The notes under the pieces: generated by a model
Database searches by the model: none
Told to the model about the DNA's origin: nothing
Seen by the model: the letters and a program-made list of their open reading frames with translations, nothing else
Program-made: the position numbers and the translations under genes
Origin: Rugamonas violacea
GTDB lineage: Bacteria > Pseudomonadota > Gammaproteobacteria > Burkholderiales > Burkholderiaceae_D
Direction: 5' to 3'
DNA: 64,000 bases
Assembly (NCBI RefSeq): GCF_016461825.1
Contig: NZ_JAEMNU010000150.1
Location: 1-64,000, forward strand
In this document: one piece after another, positions 8,211 to 16,761 of the stretch
Layout: every line of letters starts with the position of its first letter
Position numbering within the stretch: the first letter of the stretch is position 1

Positions 8211-9020
8211 TCAAGGCGCCTCGCCTTCCCATTTGACGCGCAGGCGTTCCAGCGTGCCGTCGCCGCGCAGCTGGACGATGGCCAGGCGCATCCGCTCGAC
8301 CCGCTCGGCCGGCAGCTTGCGCGAGGCGACCATGTACAGGCCCTCGCTGAGGATCGGCGGCGACAGCAGCTTGATCCGGTTGTCCATGCCGGCGCGGCTG
8401 ATCTCCCACTGGATGCCGGGCGCGCGGTGCAGGTAGAAGCGGCCGCGGCCGGCCAGCAGCTTGTTGAAGTTGGTGACCGAATCGTTGCCGCCGTCGTCGA
8501 CGCGCAGGCCGCCGATGCGCTTGAGGCGCTGGGCGATGCCGAAGCCGTGCATGACCAGCACGGTGCCCTGCTCGCCGAGCCGGCGCACGTCGTCCCAATC
8601 CTTGACGCGCACCTGGTCGTCGGCGCGCACCGCCAGATAGAAGTTGGCCGGAAACAGCGCCGGCTCGATGAAGTGGAAGCGCGCCTCGCGCTCGGGCGTG
8701 CGCAGCAGCGCGCAGGCGACATCCAGCGTGCCCGCCGCGACGCCGGCCTCGACCCTGGGCACCGGCAGCCAGTGCTGCGTGCCGACGAAGCGCAGCTCCG
8801 GGTCGAGCCGCTCGATGGCGTGCAGGATGTCGATGCACAGGCCGCCCACCTGGTGTCCGCCGACGCCGTGCTGGGCGACGAATTTCGGCGCCGTGGCGTC
8901 CTGCGCGGCGGTGCGGATGTCCACCGCGCCGGCGCCGCCGGCCCACAGCAGCAGGGCCAGCGCGGCGGCGCGGCGCAGCCGGCCGTGGCGCGGGGGAGGC
9001 AAGGACACGGACATAGGCAT
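8211..9020 (-). CDS. Periplasmic solute-binding protein (SBP_bac_3-like)
   Basis: About 269 residues from the start at 9020 (MPMSVSLPPPRHG). The start is chosen because a GGAAAG ribosome binding site lies just upstream and because it gives a conventional signal peptide: RRAAALALLLWAGGAGAVD. Longer in-frame starts to 9137 lack this layout. The mature part resembles family 3 amino-acid-type binding proteins (CIDILHAIERLDPELRFVGT, then AVRADDQVRVKDWDDVRRLG), often found as stand-alone sensors or orphan receptors in betaproteobacteria. No ABC permease or ATPase is adjacent. The ligand cannot be deduced. Confidence 0.8.
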   Translation of the reverse strand: MPMSVSLPPPRHGRLRRAAALALLLWAGGAGAVDIRTAAQDATAPKFVAQHGVGGHQVGGLCIDILHAIERLDPELRFVGTQHWLPVPRVEAGVAAGTLDVACALLRTPEREARFHFIEPALFPANFYLAVRADDQVRVKDWDDVRRLGEQGTVLVMHGFGIAQRLKRIGGLRVDDGGNDSVTNFNKLLAGRGRFYLHRAPGIQWEISRAGMDNRIKLLSPPILSEGLYMVASRKLPAERVERMRLAIVQLRGDGTLERLRVKWEGEAP

Positions 9021-9108
9021 GACTTTCCGGGAAGTGGGGACTGCTTGGCCATCCAGTCCGGGCATTGTACTGCGTAATCTGCGTAATATTACTTGCTTGT
9101 CATGCGCG

Positions 9109-10008
9109 TCATGCCGCCGCCGACAAAGATTTTTCATGCCCGCGGCGGCGCCGGCCGGACGCCGCCGTCATGCTTTGCAGCAGTTCGCCGAAAGCCCGCG
9201 CCGCCGGGCTTTTGTCGCCGCCGCGCCAGACCAGCACGAAATCGGCCGCCGGCAATGGCGGCAAGCCGTATTCGCCGTCGACGCAGCGCATGCCCGCCGT
9301 CAGATCGCTGGGCAGTTGCACCGTCACGCCCAGCCCGGCCAGCACCGCCGCCCGTATCCCCTCCGCGCTCGGCGAGGTGAAGGCGATATGCGTGCTCAAC
9401 GCCGTGGCGGCCAGCGCCAGCTCGGCCACGCTGCGGTTGACGCAGGGCGGCGGCGACAGCGCCAGCGGCAGCGAGGCGCCCGGCGCCGCCGCGAAACCGT
9501 CGGCGGCGGCCCAGATGAAATGGGTGCGCCGCAACACGTCGGCCGCCGCCACCGCGTCCGCTTCGCCCAGCACCACGGCCAGGTCCAGTTCGCCCGCCTT
9601 GGCCATCGCCCGCAAGTCCAGATAGGTGCCGACCTGAACGTCGAGCCGCACCGCCGGATAGTCGCGCGAGAACTGGCCCAGCAGCGCCGGCAGACGCTCG
9701 CCCATGAAGGTTTCCGGCACGCCGAAGCGCAGCACGCCGGCCACCGCCGAGGTCTGGAAGCGGCGCGTCAGCGCGTCGAGCGCGTCGAGCGCGATGCGGG
9801 CGTGGCCGAGGAAGTCGTGGCCATCCTCGGTCAGCGTCAGGCTGCGCGTGGTGCGCTGCAGCAGCGGCCGGCCGGCCTGCTGTTCCAGCCGGCGGATCTG
9901 GTGGCTGACGGCCGACTGGGTCAGGTGCAGGCGCTGGGCGGCGCGGGTGAAACCGCCCGCTTCGGTGACGGCGATGAAGGCGCGCAGCAGGGCGGGTTCG
10001 AAATCCAT
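9109..10008 (-). CDS. LysR-family transcriptional regulator
   Basis: A 299-residue LysR regulator. The N-terminal winged helix-turn-helix is clear: AFIAVTEAGGFTRAAQRLHLTQSAVSHQIRRLE (residues 10-42, given here only as a landmark span) with the typical AVSHQIRRLE recognition helix. A two-lobed effector domain follows. The gene is divergent from the MFS transporter gene starting at 10143, so the 134-bp gap is the likely binding site and the transporter the likely target. The effector is unknown. Assignment to the family is firm; regulation of the neighbour is inferred from the layout. Confidence 0.93.
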   Translation of the reverse strand: MDFEPALLRAFIAVTEAGGFTRAAQRLHLTQSAVSHQIRRLEQQAGRPLLQRTTRSLTLTEDGHDFLGHARIALDALDALTRRFQTSAVAGVLRFGVPETFMGERLPALLGQFSRDYPAVRLDVQVGTYLDLRAMAKAGELDLAVVLGEADAVAAADVLRRTHFIWAAADGFAAAPGASLPLALSPPPCVNRSVAELALAATALSTHIAFTSPSAEGIRAAVLAGLGVTVQLPSDLTAGMRCVDGEYGLPPLPAADFVLVWRGGDKSPAARAFGELLQSMTAASGRRRRGHEKSLSAAA

Positions 10009-10142
10009 GGTGTCGATCTATGATGGCAATTACTGAATTGTACAAAATTAAATCATTTCCGTCATGGCCGGCGTGGCGCGATACTGCCGGCCAGAGGCGT
10101 CCGCCGTGGCGGCGCCGTTCCGACCACGACCCGAAAGGAAAG

Positions 10143-11789
10143 ATGATGCGCCTGTCGCGCTCCCGTAAAAACTCACTGGCCCTGGCGGCCAGTTGCCTGG
10201 CCTCGCTGATGTTCGGCCTGGAAATTTCCAGCGTGCCGGTGATCCTGCCGGCACTCGAAAAAGTGCTGCACGGCGATTTTCAAGACTTGCAATGGATCAT
10301 GAACGCCTACACCCTGGCCTGCACCACCGTGCTGATGGCGACCGGCGCGCTGGCCGACCGCTACGGCCGCAAACGGCTGTTCATCGGCAGCATCGTCGCC
10401 TTCGGCCTGGCCTCGCTGCTGTGCGGGCTGGCCGCCAACACCGCCGCGCTGATCGCCGGCCGCGCTTTGCAAGGCGTGGCCGGCGGCGCCATGCTGATCT
10501 GCCTGCTGGCCATCCTGTCGCATCAGTTCCGCCAGGGCCCCGAGCGCACGCGGGCCTTCGCCACCTGGGGCATGGTGTCCGGCATCGGCCTGGGCTTCGG
10601 CCCCATCGTCGGCGGCATGATCGTCGCCCTCAGCGATTGGTCCTGGGTGTTCCTGATCCACTTGCCGCTGGCCGCGCTGACGCTGGCGCTGGTGCTGGCC
10701 GGCGTCGACGAATCGCGCGATCCGCAGGCGGCCCGGCTCGACGTGGCGGGCATCGCCACGCTGTCGCTGGCCGTGTTCGGCCTGAGCTACAGCATCACCC
10801 AGGGACCGGCGTTGGGCGGCGACGTGCTGCGCATCGTCGGCGCCGCGTTGGCGCTGCTGGGCGGCCAGCTTGACCTCGCGCCCGCCCTGGCGCCGGCCAT
10901 CGCCGCACTGGCGGCGGGCGGCGTGGTGTTGGCCACGGCGCTGAGCCTGGTCGCCTTCGTCGTCATCGAAAAGCGCCAGCCGCATCCGATGATGGACTTC
11001 GCCGTATTCCGCAACCGCCGCTTTTCCGGCGCCCTGTGCGGCTCGCTGGGCATGAATTTCAGCTATTGGCCCTTCATGATCTATCTGCCGATTTACTTCC
11101 AGAGCGTGCTCGGTTATGGCAGCGTGCGGGCCGGCCTGGCGCTGCTGGCCTACACCGTGCCCACGCTGCTGCTGCCGCCCCTGGCCGAGCGCCTGGCGCG
11201 CGGCGAGCGGGCCGGCCTGGTGATCCCGGCCGGACTGTTCACCATCGGCTCGGGCTTCATGCTGATGTATCTGGGCGCCGGCGCCGGGCCGCTGGCCTGG
11301 CTCGGCGTGCTGCCGGGCGCGGCGCTGGCCGGCATCGGCCTGGGCCTCACGCATACGCCCGTCAGCAACACCGCCACCGCCGCCGTCGCCGCCAACCGCG
11401 CCGGCATGGCGTCCGGTATCGACACCAGCGCCCGGCTGATCGCGCTGGCGATCAACATCGCCCTGATGGGCTCGATACTGCTGGCCGGGATCTCGGCGTA
11501 TCTGCAAGCGCGCCTGCCCGGCGCGCCGGACGCCGGCCGCGTGCGCGCGCTGGCCGAGCGGATCGCCGCCGGCGATGTCGCCGCCGCCGCGCAGAGTCTG
11601 GCGCCGGCCGACGCGGCGGCGCTGGCCGCGCAAGCCGCCGAGATCGCGCATGGCGCGCTGCTGCAGGGCTTCGAATGGGTGATGTTGTATGGCGGCGCGG
11701 GCGCCTGGCTGCTCGCCGGCCTCAGTTGGCTGACCTTCGCGCCCCGCGCCGGCACGGCGGCGGCCGGCGTGGCGGCGCCGCCGGCCTAG
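10143..11789 (+). CDS. MFS drug/efflux transporter, DHA2 (14-TM) family
   Basis: A 548-residue inner-membrane proton antiporter of the EmrB/QacA type. Motif A appears as GALADRYGRKRLFIG after TM2 and motif C as WGMVSGIGLGFGPIVGG in TM5. The length and hydrophobic segments fit 14 transmembrane helices. The start at 10143 follows a GAAAGGAAAG ribosome binding site; an in-frame start at 10020 would include the promoter region and a charged, non-membrane leader. It is divergent from a LysR regulator that probably controls it. Substrates may be drugs or toxic metabolites; none can be named. Confidence 0.9.
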   Translation: MMRLSRSRKNSLALAASCLASLMFGLEISSVPVILPALEKVLHGDFQDLQWIMNAYTLACTTVLMATGALADRYGRKRLFIGSIVAFGLASLLCGLAANTAALIAGRALQGVAGGAMLICLLAILSHQFRQGPERTRAFATWGMVSGIGLGFGPIVGGMIVALSDWSWVFLIHLPLAALTLALVLAGVDESRDPQAARLDVAGIATLSLAVFGLSYSITQGPALGGDVLRIVGAALALLGGQLDLAPALAPAIAALAAGGVVLATALSLVAFVVIEKRQPHPMMDFAVFRNRRFSGALCGSLGMNFSYWPFMIYLPIYFQSVLGYGSVRAGLALLAYTVPTLLLPPLAERLARGERAGLVIPAGLFTIGSGFMLMYLGAGAGPLAWLGVLPGAALAGIGLGLTHTPVSNTATAAVAANRAGMASGIDTSARLIALAINIALMGSILLAGISAYLQARLPGAPDAGRVRALAERIAAGDVAAAAQSLAPADAAALAAQAAEIAHGALLQGFEWVMLYGGAGAWLLAGLSWLTFAPRAGTAAAGVAAPPA

Positions 11790-11815
11790 TGCGAACTGGT
11801 GTGGCCCGGTGTGGC

Positions 11816-12289
11816 CTAGTGCGCCCGGTGCGGACTGCCGCGCCGTCCCAGCGCCACGTGCAGCACGGTCAGCGCGCCCATCGCCAGGCCGACGATCCAG
11901 TGCGTCGCCGACCACAGCGGCCGGTCGGCCTCGCCGGCCAGGTAGTACAGGCCGTAGCCGCTGGCGGTGAGCAGCGCCAGCGTGAGCAGCATGCCCCAGC
12001 CGGTGGCCAGGTTGCGGCCGGCCTTGAGGGCGCGGCGGATGTGGGCGTTCATCAGGCTGCCGACGAAGAACAACATCAGCATCGCGCTGGCGCCGTGCAG
12101 CTTCATGGCCCAGGGTTCGAGCGGGTGGATGGTTTCGCCGAACTGGCCGACCGGCCGCATGAAGTAGCGCGCCAGCAGCCAGGCGGCGCCGCTCGCCAGC
12201 AGCGCGAAGCAGCTCAGGTAGATGCAGCGCCGGTGCCAGCGCTCCAGGCGCAGATTGATGTGGTGACGGGAGTGGTGGGTGGGGTGCAT
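11816..12289 (-). CDS. Four-helix membrane protein with haem-ligand-like histidines (DUF4405-like)
   Basis: A 157-residue inner-membrane protein with four predicted helices after a His-rich N-terminus. Histidines sit within or at the edge of helices at H65 (AMKLHGASAM), H83 (LMNAHIRRA), H130 and H144 (SATHWIVGLAMGALTVLH). A 14-residue spacing such as H130/H144 is common in b-type cytochromes, so quinol oxidation and transmembrane electron transfer is a reasonable inference. It is last in the five-gene operon, 3 bp after apbE. Haem binding is inferred, not demonstrated, and the family name is by resemblance. Confidence 0.75.
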   Translation of the reverse strand: MHPTHHSRHHINLRLERWHRRCIYLSCFALLASGAAWLLARYFMRPVGQFGETIHPLEPWAMKLHGASAMLMLFFVGSLMNAHIRRALKAGRNLATGWGMLLTLALLTASGYGLYYLAGEADRPLWSATHWIVGLAMGALTVLHVALGRRGSPHRAH

Positions 12290-12292
12290 CGC

Positions 12293-13123
12293 TCAGATTA
12301 TAAGCGCTGTGGCGGCGAAGGCTTGCAGCGCCGGGTGCGCCGCGTCGCCGCTGGCCAACACCACCTTGGTCAGCGCGTCGGCCACGGCGCAACTGGCGGC
12401 GCGCACCGAGACGCTGCCGGCGGCGGCGCCGAGCGCACTGCCGTCGCGGCCGTCGACCAGCGCGCTGACGTCGCGGCCCTCGTGCCGGCGGGCGGAAAAA
12501 TAGCTGGCCGAGGTGGCCAGCGCTTCGTCGCGCAACTCCAGCACGGCGCCGGCGCGGCCCGGATCGCGCGGCGCGCGCAGCCGCACCGGCCACGCCAGCG
12601 GGCCGATGGCGCGCAAGTCGCCGCCGGCGTTGACACAGGCGCTGGCGATGCCGGCGTCGCCCAGCGCGGCCAACGCCAGATCGACGGCATAACCCTTGGC
12701 GATGCCGCCCAGGTCGACCCAGCCCGGCACCGCCTTGCGCACCCGCAGGCCGGCCTCGCAGCGCAGCACCGTCAGGCCGGGCCGGTAGGCCGGCACCTCC
12801 GGCTGCGGCGCCGGCAGGCAGTCCCAGGCCACCAGGCGCGGCGCGCAGGCGATGTTGAAGATCTGCTCGGATTGGTCGGCGACGCGCTGCGCCAGCTCCA
12901 GCACCCGCCAGGTGTGCGGATCGACGGTCAGCATATCGCCGGGCCAGGCGCGGTTGAGCCGCGCCACGTCGCTGTCGGCGGCGTGAAAACTCATCAGCCG
13001 GTGCACCAGCGCCACCTCGGCGAAGGCCAGCGAGATGGCCCGCTGCACGGCCTCGTCCGGCAGCGCGTCGGCCACCGTGATCTCGACCAGAGTGCCCAGC
13101 CAGGGCTGGGCGCGGCGGATCAT
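12293..13123 (-). CDS. apbE: FAD:protein FMN transferase ApbE
   Basis: A 276-residue ApbE-family enzyme that attaches FMN from FAD covalently to a Thr/Ser of exported proteins. Signatures are MSFHAADSDVARLN near the N-terminus, WVDLGGIAKGYAVDLA in the centre and the C-terminal SCAVADALTKVV region. Its start overlaps the stop of the FMN-binding protein gene by 4 bp (ATGA), so the transferase and its likely target are translationally coupled. No clear signal peptide is seen, although many relatives are lipoproteins; the protein begins MIRRAQPWLGT directly at the fold. The export state is therefore uncertain. Confidence 0.92.
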   Translation of the reverse strand: MIRRAQPWLGTLVEITVADALPDEAVQRAISLAFAEVALVHRLMSFHAADSDVARLNRAWPGDMLTVDPHTWRVLELAQRVADQSEQIFNIACAPRLVAWDCLPAPQPEVPAYRPGLTVLRCEAGLRVRKAVPGWVDLGGIAKGYAVDLALAALGDAGIASACVNAGGDLRAIGPLAWPVRLRAPRDPGRAGAVLELRDEALATSASYFSARRHEGRDVSALVDGRDGSALGAAAGSVSVRAASCAVADALTKVVLASGDAAHPALQAFAATALII

Positions 13124-13653
13124 TTTTTCAGCACCGCCTGGGCGATGGCGGCGATGCGCCGCACGCCGTCGGTCAGGTGGGTGCAGGACAGGGTGGCGCC
13201 GCTGATGTTGGCGATGCCCTCGCCGATGGCGATGCCGCCCTGCGCCGTCTTGCCGACGAACTGGCGGCGCCAGGCCGGCGTGCGGATTTCGCCGCCGTGG
13301 CTCTCGCGGTAGCTCAGCACCTCGACCTGGCGCACGCTGGCGTCCGGGTTGACGCCGACGGCGTAGGAGATCAGCTCGAACTTGCCGACCACGTCGTCGA
13401 GCACCATCCAGCCAAGCAGCGCGTCGCCCTTGTAGGCGCCGAACACGCGCCAGTTGACCGAGCGCGCCGCCAACCCGGCCAGCTTCTCCACCTGCTGCAT
13501 CTGCGCCGCGTTGAGCGCGACGTTCTGCTCGCGGAAGGCGCTCGCCTCGGGGAACATCAGCTTCTGCGCCTGCTCGGCGCTCAGATACTGGGTGGCGAAC
13601 ACCGGCGCGCACACCGCGCCGGCCGCCAGCGGAATCCACTGTGAATAGCGCAT
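13120..13653 (-). CDS. Periplasmic FMN-binding domain protein
   Basis: A 177-residue exported protein (signal MRYSQWIPLAAGAVCAPVFA). The C-terminal FMN_bind domain carries the flavinylation motif SGAT at residues 151-154, where T154 would receive FMN, followed by the usual LTDGVRR. This is the NqrC/RnfG-like carrier fold. ApbE is encoded immediately downstream with a 4-bp overlap. It probably shuttles electrons in the periplasm between the membrane cytochrome-like protein and an acceptor. A cysteine and histidine follow the motif (SCTH), which is unusual and worth noting. It is the third gene in the Fur-box operon. Confidence 0.9.
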   Translation of the reverse strand: MRYSQWIPLAAGAVCAPVFATQYLSAEQAQKLMFPEASAFREQNVALNAAQMQQVEKLAGLAARSVNWRVFGAYKGDALLGWMVLDDVVGKFELISYAVGVNPDASVRQVEVLSYRESHGGEIRTPAWRRQFVGKTAQGGIAIGEGIANISGATLSCTHLTDGVRRIAAIAQAVLKK

Positions 13654-13665
13654 GGCCGCTGCCCC

Positions 13666-14997
13666 TTAGTAGGAGAAGCCGACGCCAAGGTTCAGGCGGT
13701 CGCGCGTTTTATCCTCGCGGAATTTCTGATAGTCGGCCTTCAGCACCACGCCCTCGCCGACGCGCAGATTGGCGCCGACGGTGCTGACCTTCTCGTCGGC
13801 GGCCGGCGCCACGCCCAAGCCCTGCGGCACGGCGGCGTAGCTCTTCGCCGTGTTGAACTGCTCGTAGCGCACGAAGGGGCTGAGCGTGTAGTCGCCCGCC
13901 TTGAGCAGCTGGTAGGCGGCCTGCGCGTACCAGCCGGCGAAGCTGCGCGGCACCGGATTCGGGTTGCCGACGAAGGTGGCGTTGAGCTCCTCGGTGTTGC
14001 TGATCTGGCCGCGCGCATACAGCGCCGACAAGTCCCAGTGGCCCGGCGTGTAGCGGGTGTGCAGGTCGTAGACGGTGATGCGGGCGTCCTGCGCGGCGAA
14101 GCCCTCGGTCTTGTGGCCGGCCTTGCCGGTGAAGACGGAGCCGCCCACCAGCAGGCCGGGCACGCCGCGCCAGTTCAGCGCGCCGTGCACGCTCATGTGG
14201 CGCGACTTGGCCATCTGGCCCTCCTGGTGGATGCTGCCCAGCGGCGACTCGCGGCCGTCTTCGCCGGCGGCGTCCCACTTGCTCAGGTCGAAGCCGGTGG
14301 TGATGCCGGCGTCCCAGGTCAAACCGTTGGCGGTGTCGCCGGACAGGCCGAGGCCGGCCTCGCGCCAGGTCGACGGGATGATCGCCGTCTCGACGAAGTT
14401 GCGCTCGACGCCGTAGTAGGCGGTCGGTTCGTGGTTGGTGTTGAGCAGGCCGGCCGGGATCAGGAACAGGCCGGCCTTGCCGCGCAGGCCGTTGCCGAAT
14501 TCGCGCTCGACGTACAACTGTTCGACCTCGCTCTCGCCTTTGTCGTCGGCCGACACGATGGCATGCTCCCACTCGAATTCCGAGACCAGCTTGGTCTTGT
14601 CGTCGAAGCGGTGGGTGATGCCGATGACGGCGCGGCGCACGTCGGTCTGGGCGGCACTGGCGTTCTTGCTCGGACGGTTGTAGTTGATCTCGCCGTAGCC
14701 GGTCAGCACGGTGCGGGGCGCCGCGGCGGAGGCTTGCACGGCGGCGGCGCCTGCGCTCTGCACGGCGCTGGCGGCGGCCGCTGCGGCGACGGCCGGCGCA
14801 GCGGCGGCCATTTCCTGCTGGCGCTGCTCGACGACGTCGGTTTTCTTCACGCTGGCCTTCAGTTCGGCCTTCAGCTGTTCCAACTCGGCGGCCATTTTCT
14901 CAATGCGTTGCAGCAGTTCGGCCTCGCCGGCGGTGGCCGACAGCGGTGCGCTCAGGAAGGTGGCCGCGAGGGCTGCGGCGATCAGGTTCTGGTTCAT
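13666..14997 (-). CDS. Outer-membrane porin with N-terminal coiled coil
   Basis: A 443-residue outer-membrane beta-barrel. A signal peptide (MNQNLIAAALAATFLSAPLS) is followed by a heptad-like helix, ELLQRIEKMAAELEQLKAEL, and an Ala-rich linker, then alternating amphipathic strands ending in the terminal aromatic GVGFSY expected for BAM insertion. The N-terminal coiled coil plus barrel resembles phosphate-selective (OprO/P-like) porins; selectivity is unknown. It lies 30 bp downstream of the peroxidase gene and 12 bp upstream of the FMN-binding protein gene, so it should be co-transcribed and under the same Fur-box control. Confidence 0.88.
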   Translation of the reverse strand: MNQNLIAAALAATFLSAPLSATAGEAELLQRIEKMAAELEQLKAELKASVKKTDVVEQRQQEMAAAAPAVAAAAAASAVQSAGAAAVQASAAAPRTVLTGYGEINYNRPSKNASAAQTDVRRAVIGITHRFDDKTKLVSEFEWEHAIVSADDKGESEVEQLYVEREFGNGLRGKAGLFLIPAGLLNTNHEPTAYYGVERNFVETAIIPSTWREAGLGLSGDTANGLTWDAGITTGFDLSKWDAAGEDGRESPLGSIHQEGQMAKSRHMSVHGALNWRGVPGLLVGGSVFTGKAGHKTEGFAAQDARITVYDLHTRYTPGHWDLSALYARGQISNTEELNATFVGNPNPVPRSFAGWYAQAAYQLLKAGDYTLSPFVRYEQFNTAKSYAAVPQGLGVAPAADEKVSTVGANLRVGEGVVLKADYQKFREDKTRDRLNLGVGFSY

Positions 14998-15027
14998 GGT
15001 CGATTCTCTTGAAAGTGATTGGGTGTG

Positions 15028-16260
15028 TTAGGGGGCGCGGTAGCCGTCGGTCAGCGTGCCGAGGAACTGCACGACATCGTCGATCTCGGCCGGCGACAGG
15101 GCCGGGGCCATGCCGGGCTTGCGGTTGTACGGTACTTCGCTGACGTTGACGTTGCCGCGATACCGCTCGGGCAAATCGTTGAACTTGTCCACCTTGCCGT
15201 CGGCGCCGAGCGGATACCACTCCTCCGGACTGGTGTCGCGCCGCACATAGAAGGCCACCACGTCCTTCAGATTGTCGAAGGCGCCGTTGTGGAAGAAGGT
15301 CTTGCGCGTGGCGACGTTGCGCAGGGTGGGCACCTTGAAGGCGCCGCACAGGTCGGCGCGGGCGGCCAGGTCGGCGCGGTCCGGGCCGCACAGGCCCAGG
15401 TCGAAATAGGCCGGGTCGGCGGTGGCCTTCAGGCGCGGATTGCGCGGCACACCCAGGTTGTCGTAGGTGAAGTCGGTGAACAGCGGCGGCGCGCCGTCGC
15501 TGCCGCGCATGCTGGCGTGGCAGCCGATGCAGTTGCCCTTGCTGGTGTCGTTGAACAGGGCCAGGCCGCGCAACTCGGCGTCGGCCAGCTTCACCTTGCC
15601 GGCGAGGAACTGGTCGTACTTCGAATCGAAGGGATGGAACTCCGGGTCCTCTTTCTGGTACTGCTGCAGCGCGAAGGTGATGCGGCCGAAGGCCTGCTCG
15701 GCGTTGTCGAAAATGGCGGCGCCGAACTGTTGGCGGAACTGCTCCGAGTAGCCGGCCTTGCGCAGGCGCGCGACCACCTCGTCCTTGCTGGCGTTGGCCA
15801 TCTCGTGCGCCGCCAGGAAGGGGCGCTCGGCCTGCTCGGCCAGCGACTGGACGCGGCCGTCGCGGTTGAAGCCGCCGGTCGGCGTGCCTTCCTTGTCGAA
15901 GAAGAAGGCCGGCGTCTGGTTCAGGTAGCGCAGCGACGGCGCGGCGCGGAAGCCCTGCGTGTCGCCGTTCGGCCCGCCCAGCTCGGCCGACAGATTGCCG
16001 ACCGGGCCGTGGGCCTTGTCCGGGCTGTGGCAACTGGCGCAGGACTGTTTGCCGGAGGCCGACAGCGTGACGTCCTTGAAGATCTTCTCGCCCAGCTGGG
16101 CGGCTTGGCTCAGGCCGGTGTCGACCGGCGGGGTGACGGTGGCGGGCGTGGCCGCGCCGCCGCCACCGCCACCGCCACTACAGGCGGCCAGGGCCAGGGG
16201 CAAAACGGCGGCGCCGAGCCGGGACAGGGCGTGGCCGAAGGAAAGTTTATTGTTGTGCAT
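15028..16260 (-). CDS. Di-haem cytochrome c peroxidase / MauG-like lipoprotein
   Basis: A 410-residue exported lipoprotein with two c-type haem sites: CASCH at residues 74-78 and CIGCH in the C-terminal half. The N-terminus has a signal sequence ending in a lipobox with acceptor C27 (LALAACSGGG), then a poly-Gly tether. The family uses peroxide as electron acceptor or oxidises protein partners (MauG-like). The start at 16260 is preferred over an in-frame start at 16323, which would contain the Fur box. First gene of the operon with porin, FMN-binding protein, apbE and the membrane protein. Confidence 0.9.
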   Translation of the reverse strand: MHNNKLSFGHALSRLGAAVLPLALAACSGGGGGGGAATPATVTPPVDTGLSQAAQLGEKIFKDVTLSASGKQSCASCHSPDKAHGPVGNLSAELGGPNGDTQGFRAAPSLRYLNQTPAFFFDKEGTPTGGFNRDGRVQSLAEQAERPFLAAHEMANASKDEVVARLRKAGYSEQFRQQFGAAIFDNAEQAFGRITFALQQYQKEDPEFHPFDSKYDQFLAGKVKLADAELRGLALFNDTSKGNCIGCHASMRGSDGAPPLFTDFTYDNLGVPRNPRLKATADPAYFDLGLCGPDRADLAARADLCGAFKVPTLRNVATRKTFFHNGAFDNLKDVVAFYVRRDTSPEEWYPLGADGKVDKFNDLPERYRGNVNVSEVPYNRKPGMAPALSPAEIDDVVQFLGTLTDGYRAP

Positions 16261-16291
16261 TGCCTGGGATGATGGGAAAGTTGATTGCAAA

Positions 16292-16306
16292 TGAGAATGA
16301 TTATAG
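16292..16306 (-). promoter_or_regulatory. Fur box candidate
   Basis: TGAGAATGATTATAG matches 11-12 positions of the 7-1-7 Fur consensus TGATAATnATTATCA. It lies 32-46 bp upstream of the peroxidase start, in AT-rich sequence typical of a promoter, and predicts iron repression of the five-gene operon. Confidence 0.65.
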
Positions 16307-16522
16307 TTTGCGATTGCAATCATGGCAATGAAATGGGGCGAATTGTTGCGTATTTGTCGAAAAATATGGGAAGTTAATATGGGATTGAGGACGGCGTTGG
16401 CACAAACGGCTACGTTTACAGCCGGCGCCAGATGGACTGGGCGGCCGTGGCGGGGTGGTCATCCGGCGCTGGCTCTGGCAAGATGCGCCCTTACTACCAA
16501 CAACGAAAAGGCCGCGATTCCC

Positions 16523-16744
16523 ATGCGCAAACAATTCACCGCATTACTTGTCGCCGGCGCCCTAACCTTGTTGCTGTTGTTTTTGCTGTCGAGCGTAGGC
16601 AATGCGCTCGCCCGGCAGTTTTTCGCGCTGGAGGCCGAGTGGCAGACGCGCATCAAGCTGGCCTGCGGCGGGTTGCTGCTGTTGGTCAACGGCGTGCTGG
16701 CCGTCGTGGTGATCCGCCGCAAGCTGCGCGCCAAGCGCGGCTGA
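16523..16744 (+). CDS. Small two-helix membrane protein
   Basis: A 73-residue protein of unknown function. Two hydrophobic helices are visible: FTALLVAGALTLLLLFLLSS and ACGGLLLLVNGVLAVVVI, with a positive C-terminus RRKLRAKRG. The start MRKQFTALL is chosen because it puts a positively charged end before the first helix; a longer in-frame start at 16322 has no membrane character and spans the promoter region. It is 17 bp upstream of the DNA glycosylase gene. No family is recognised. Confidence 0.6.
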   Translation: MRKQFTALLVAGALTLLLLFLLSSVGNALARQFFALEAEWQTRIKLACGGLLLLVNGVLAVVVIRRKLRAKRG

Positions 16745-16761
16745 GCGGCGGCGTCGACACC

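Noticed and set aside
10173-12593. An 806-codon minus-strand frame opposite the MFS gene
   Set aside because: It has no family motif, is dominated by Gln/Arg/Ala/Gly as expected of an antisense frame in GC-rich DNA, and overlaps several well-supported genes.
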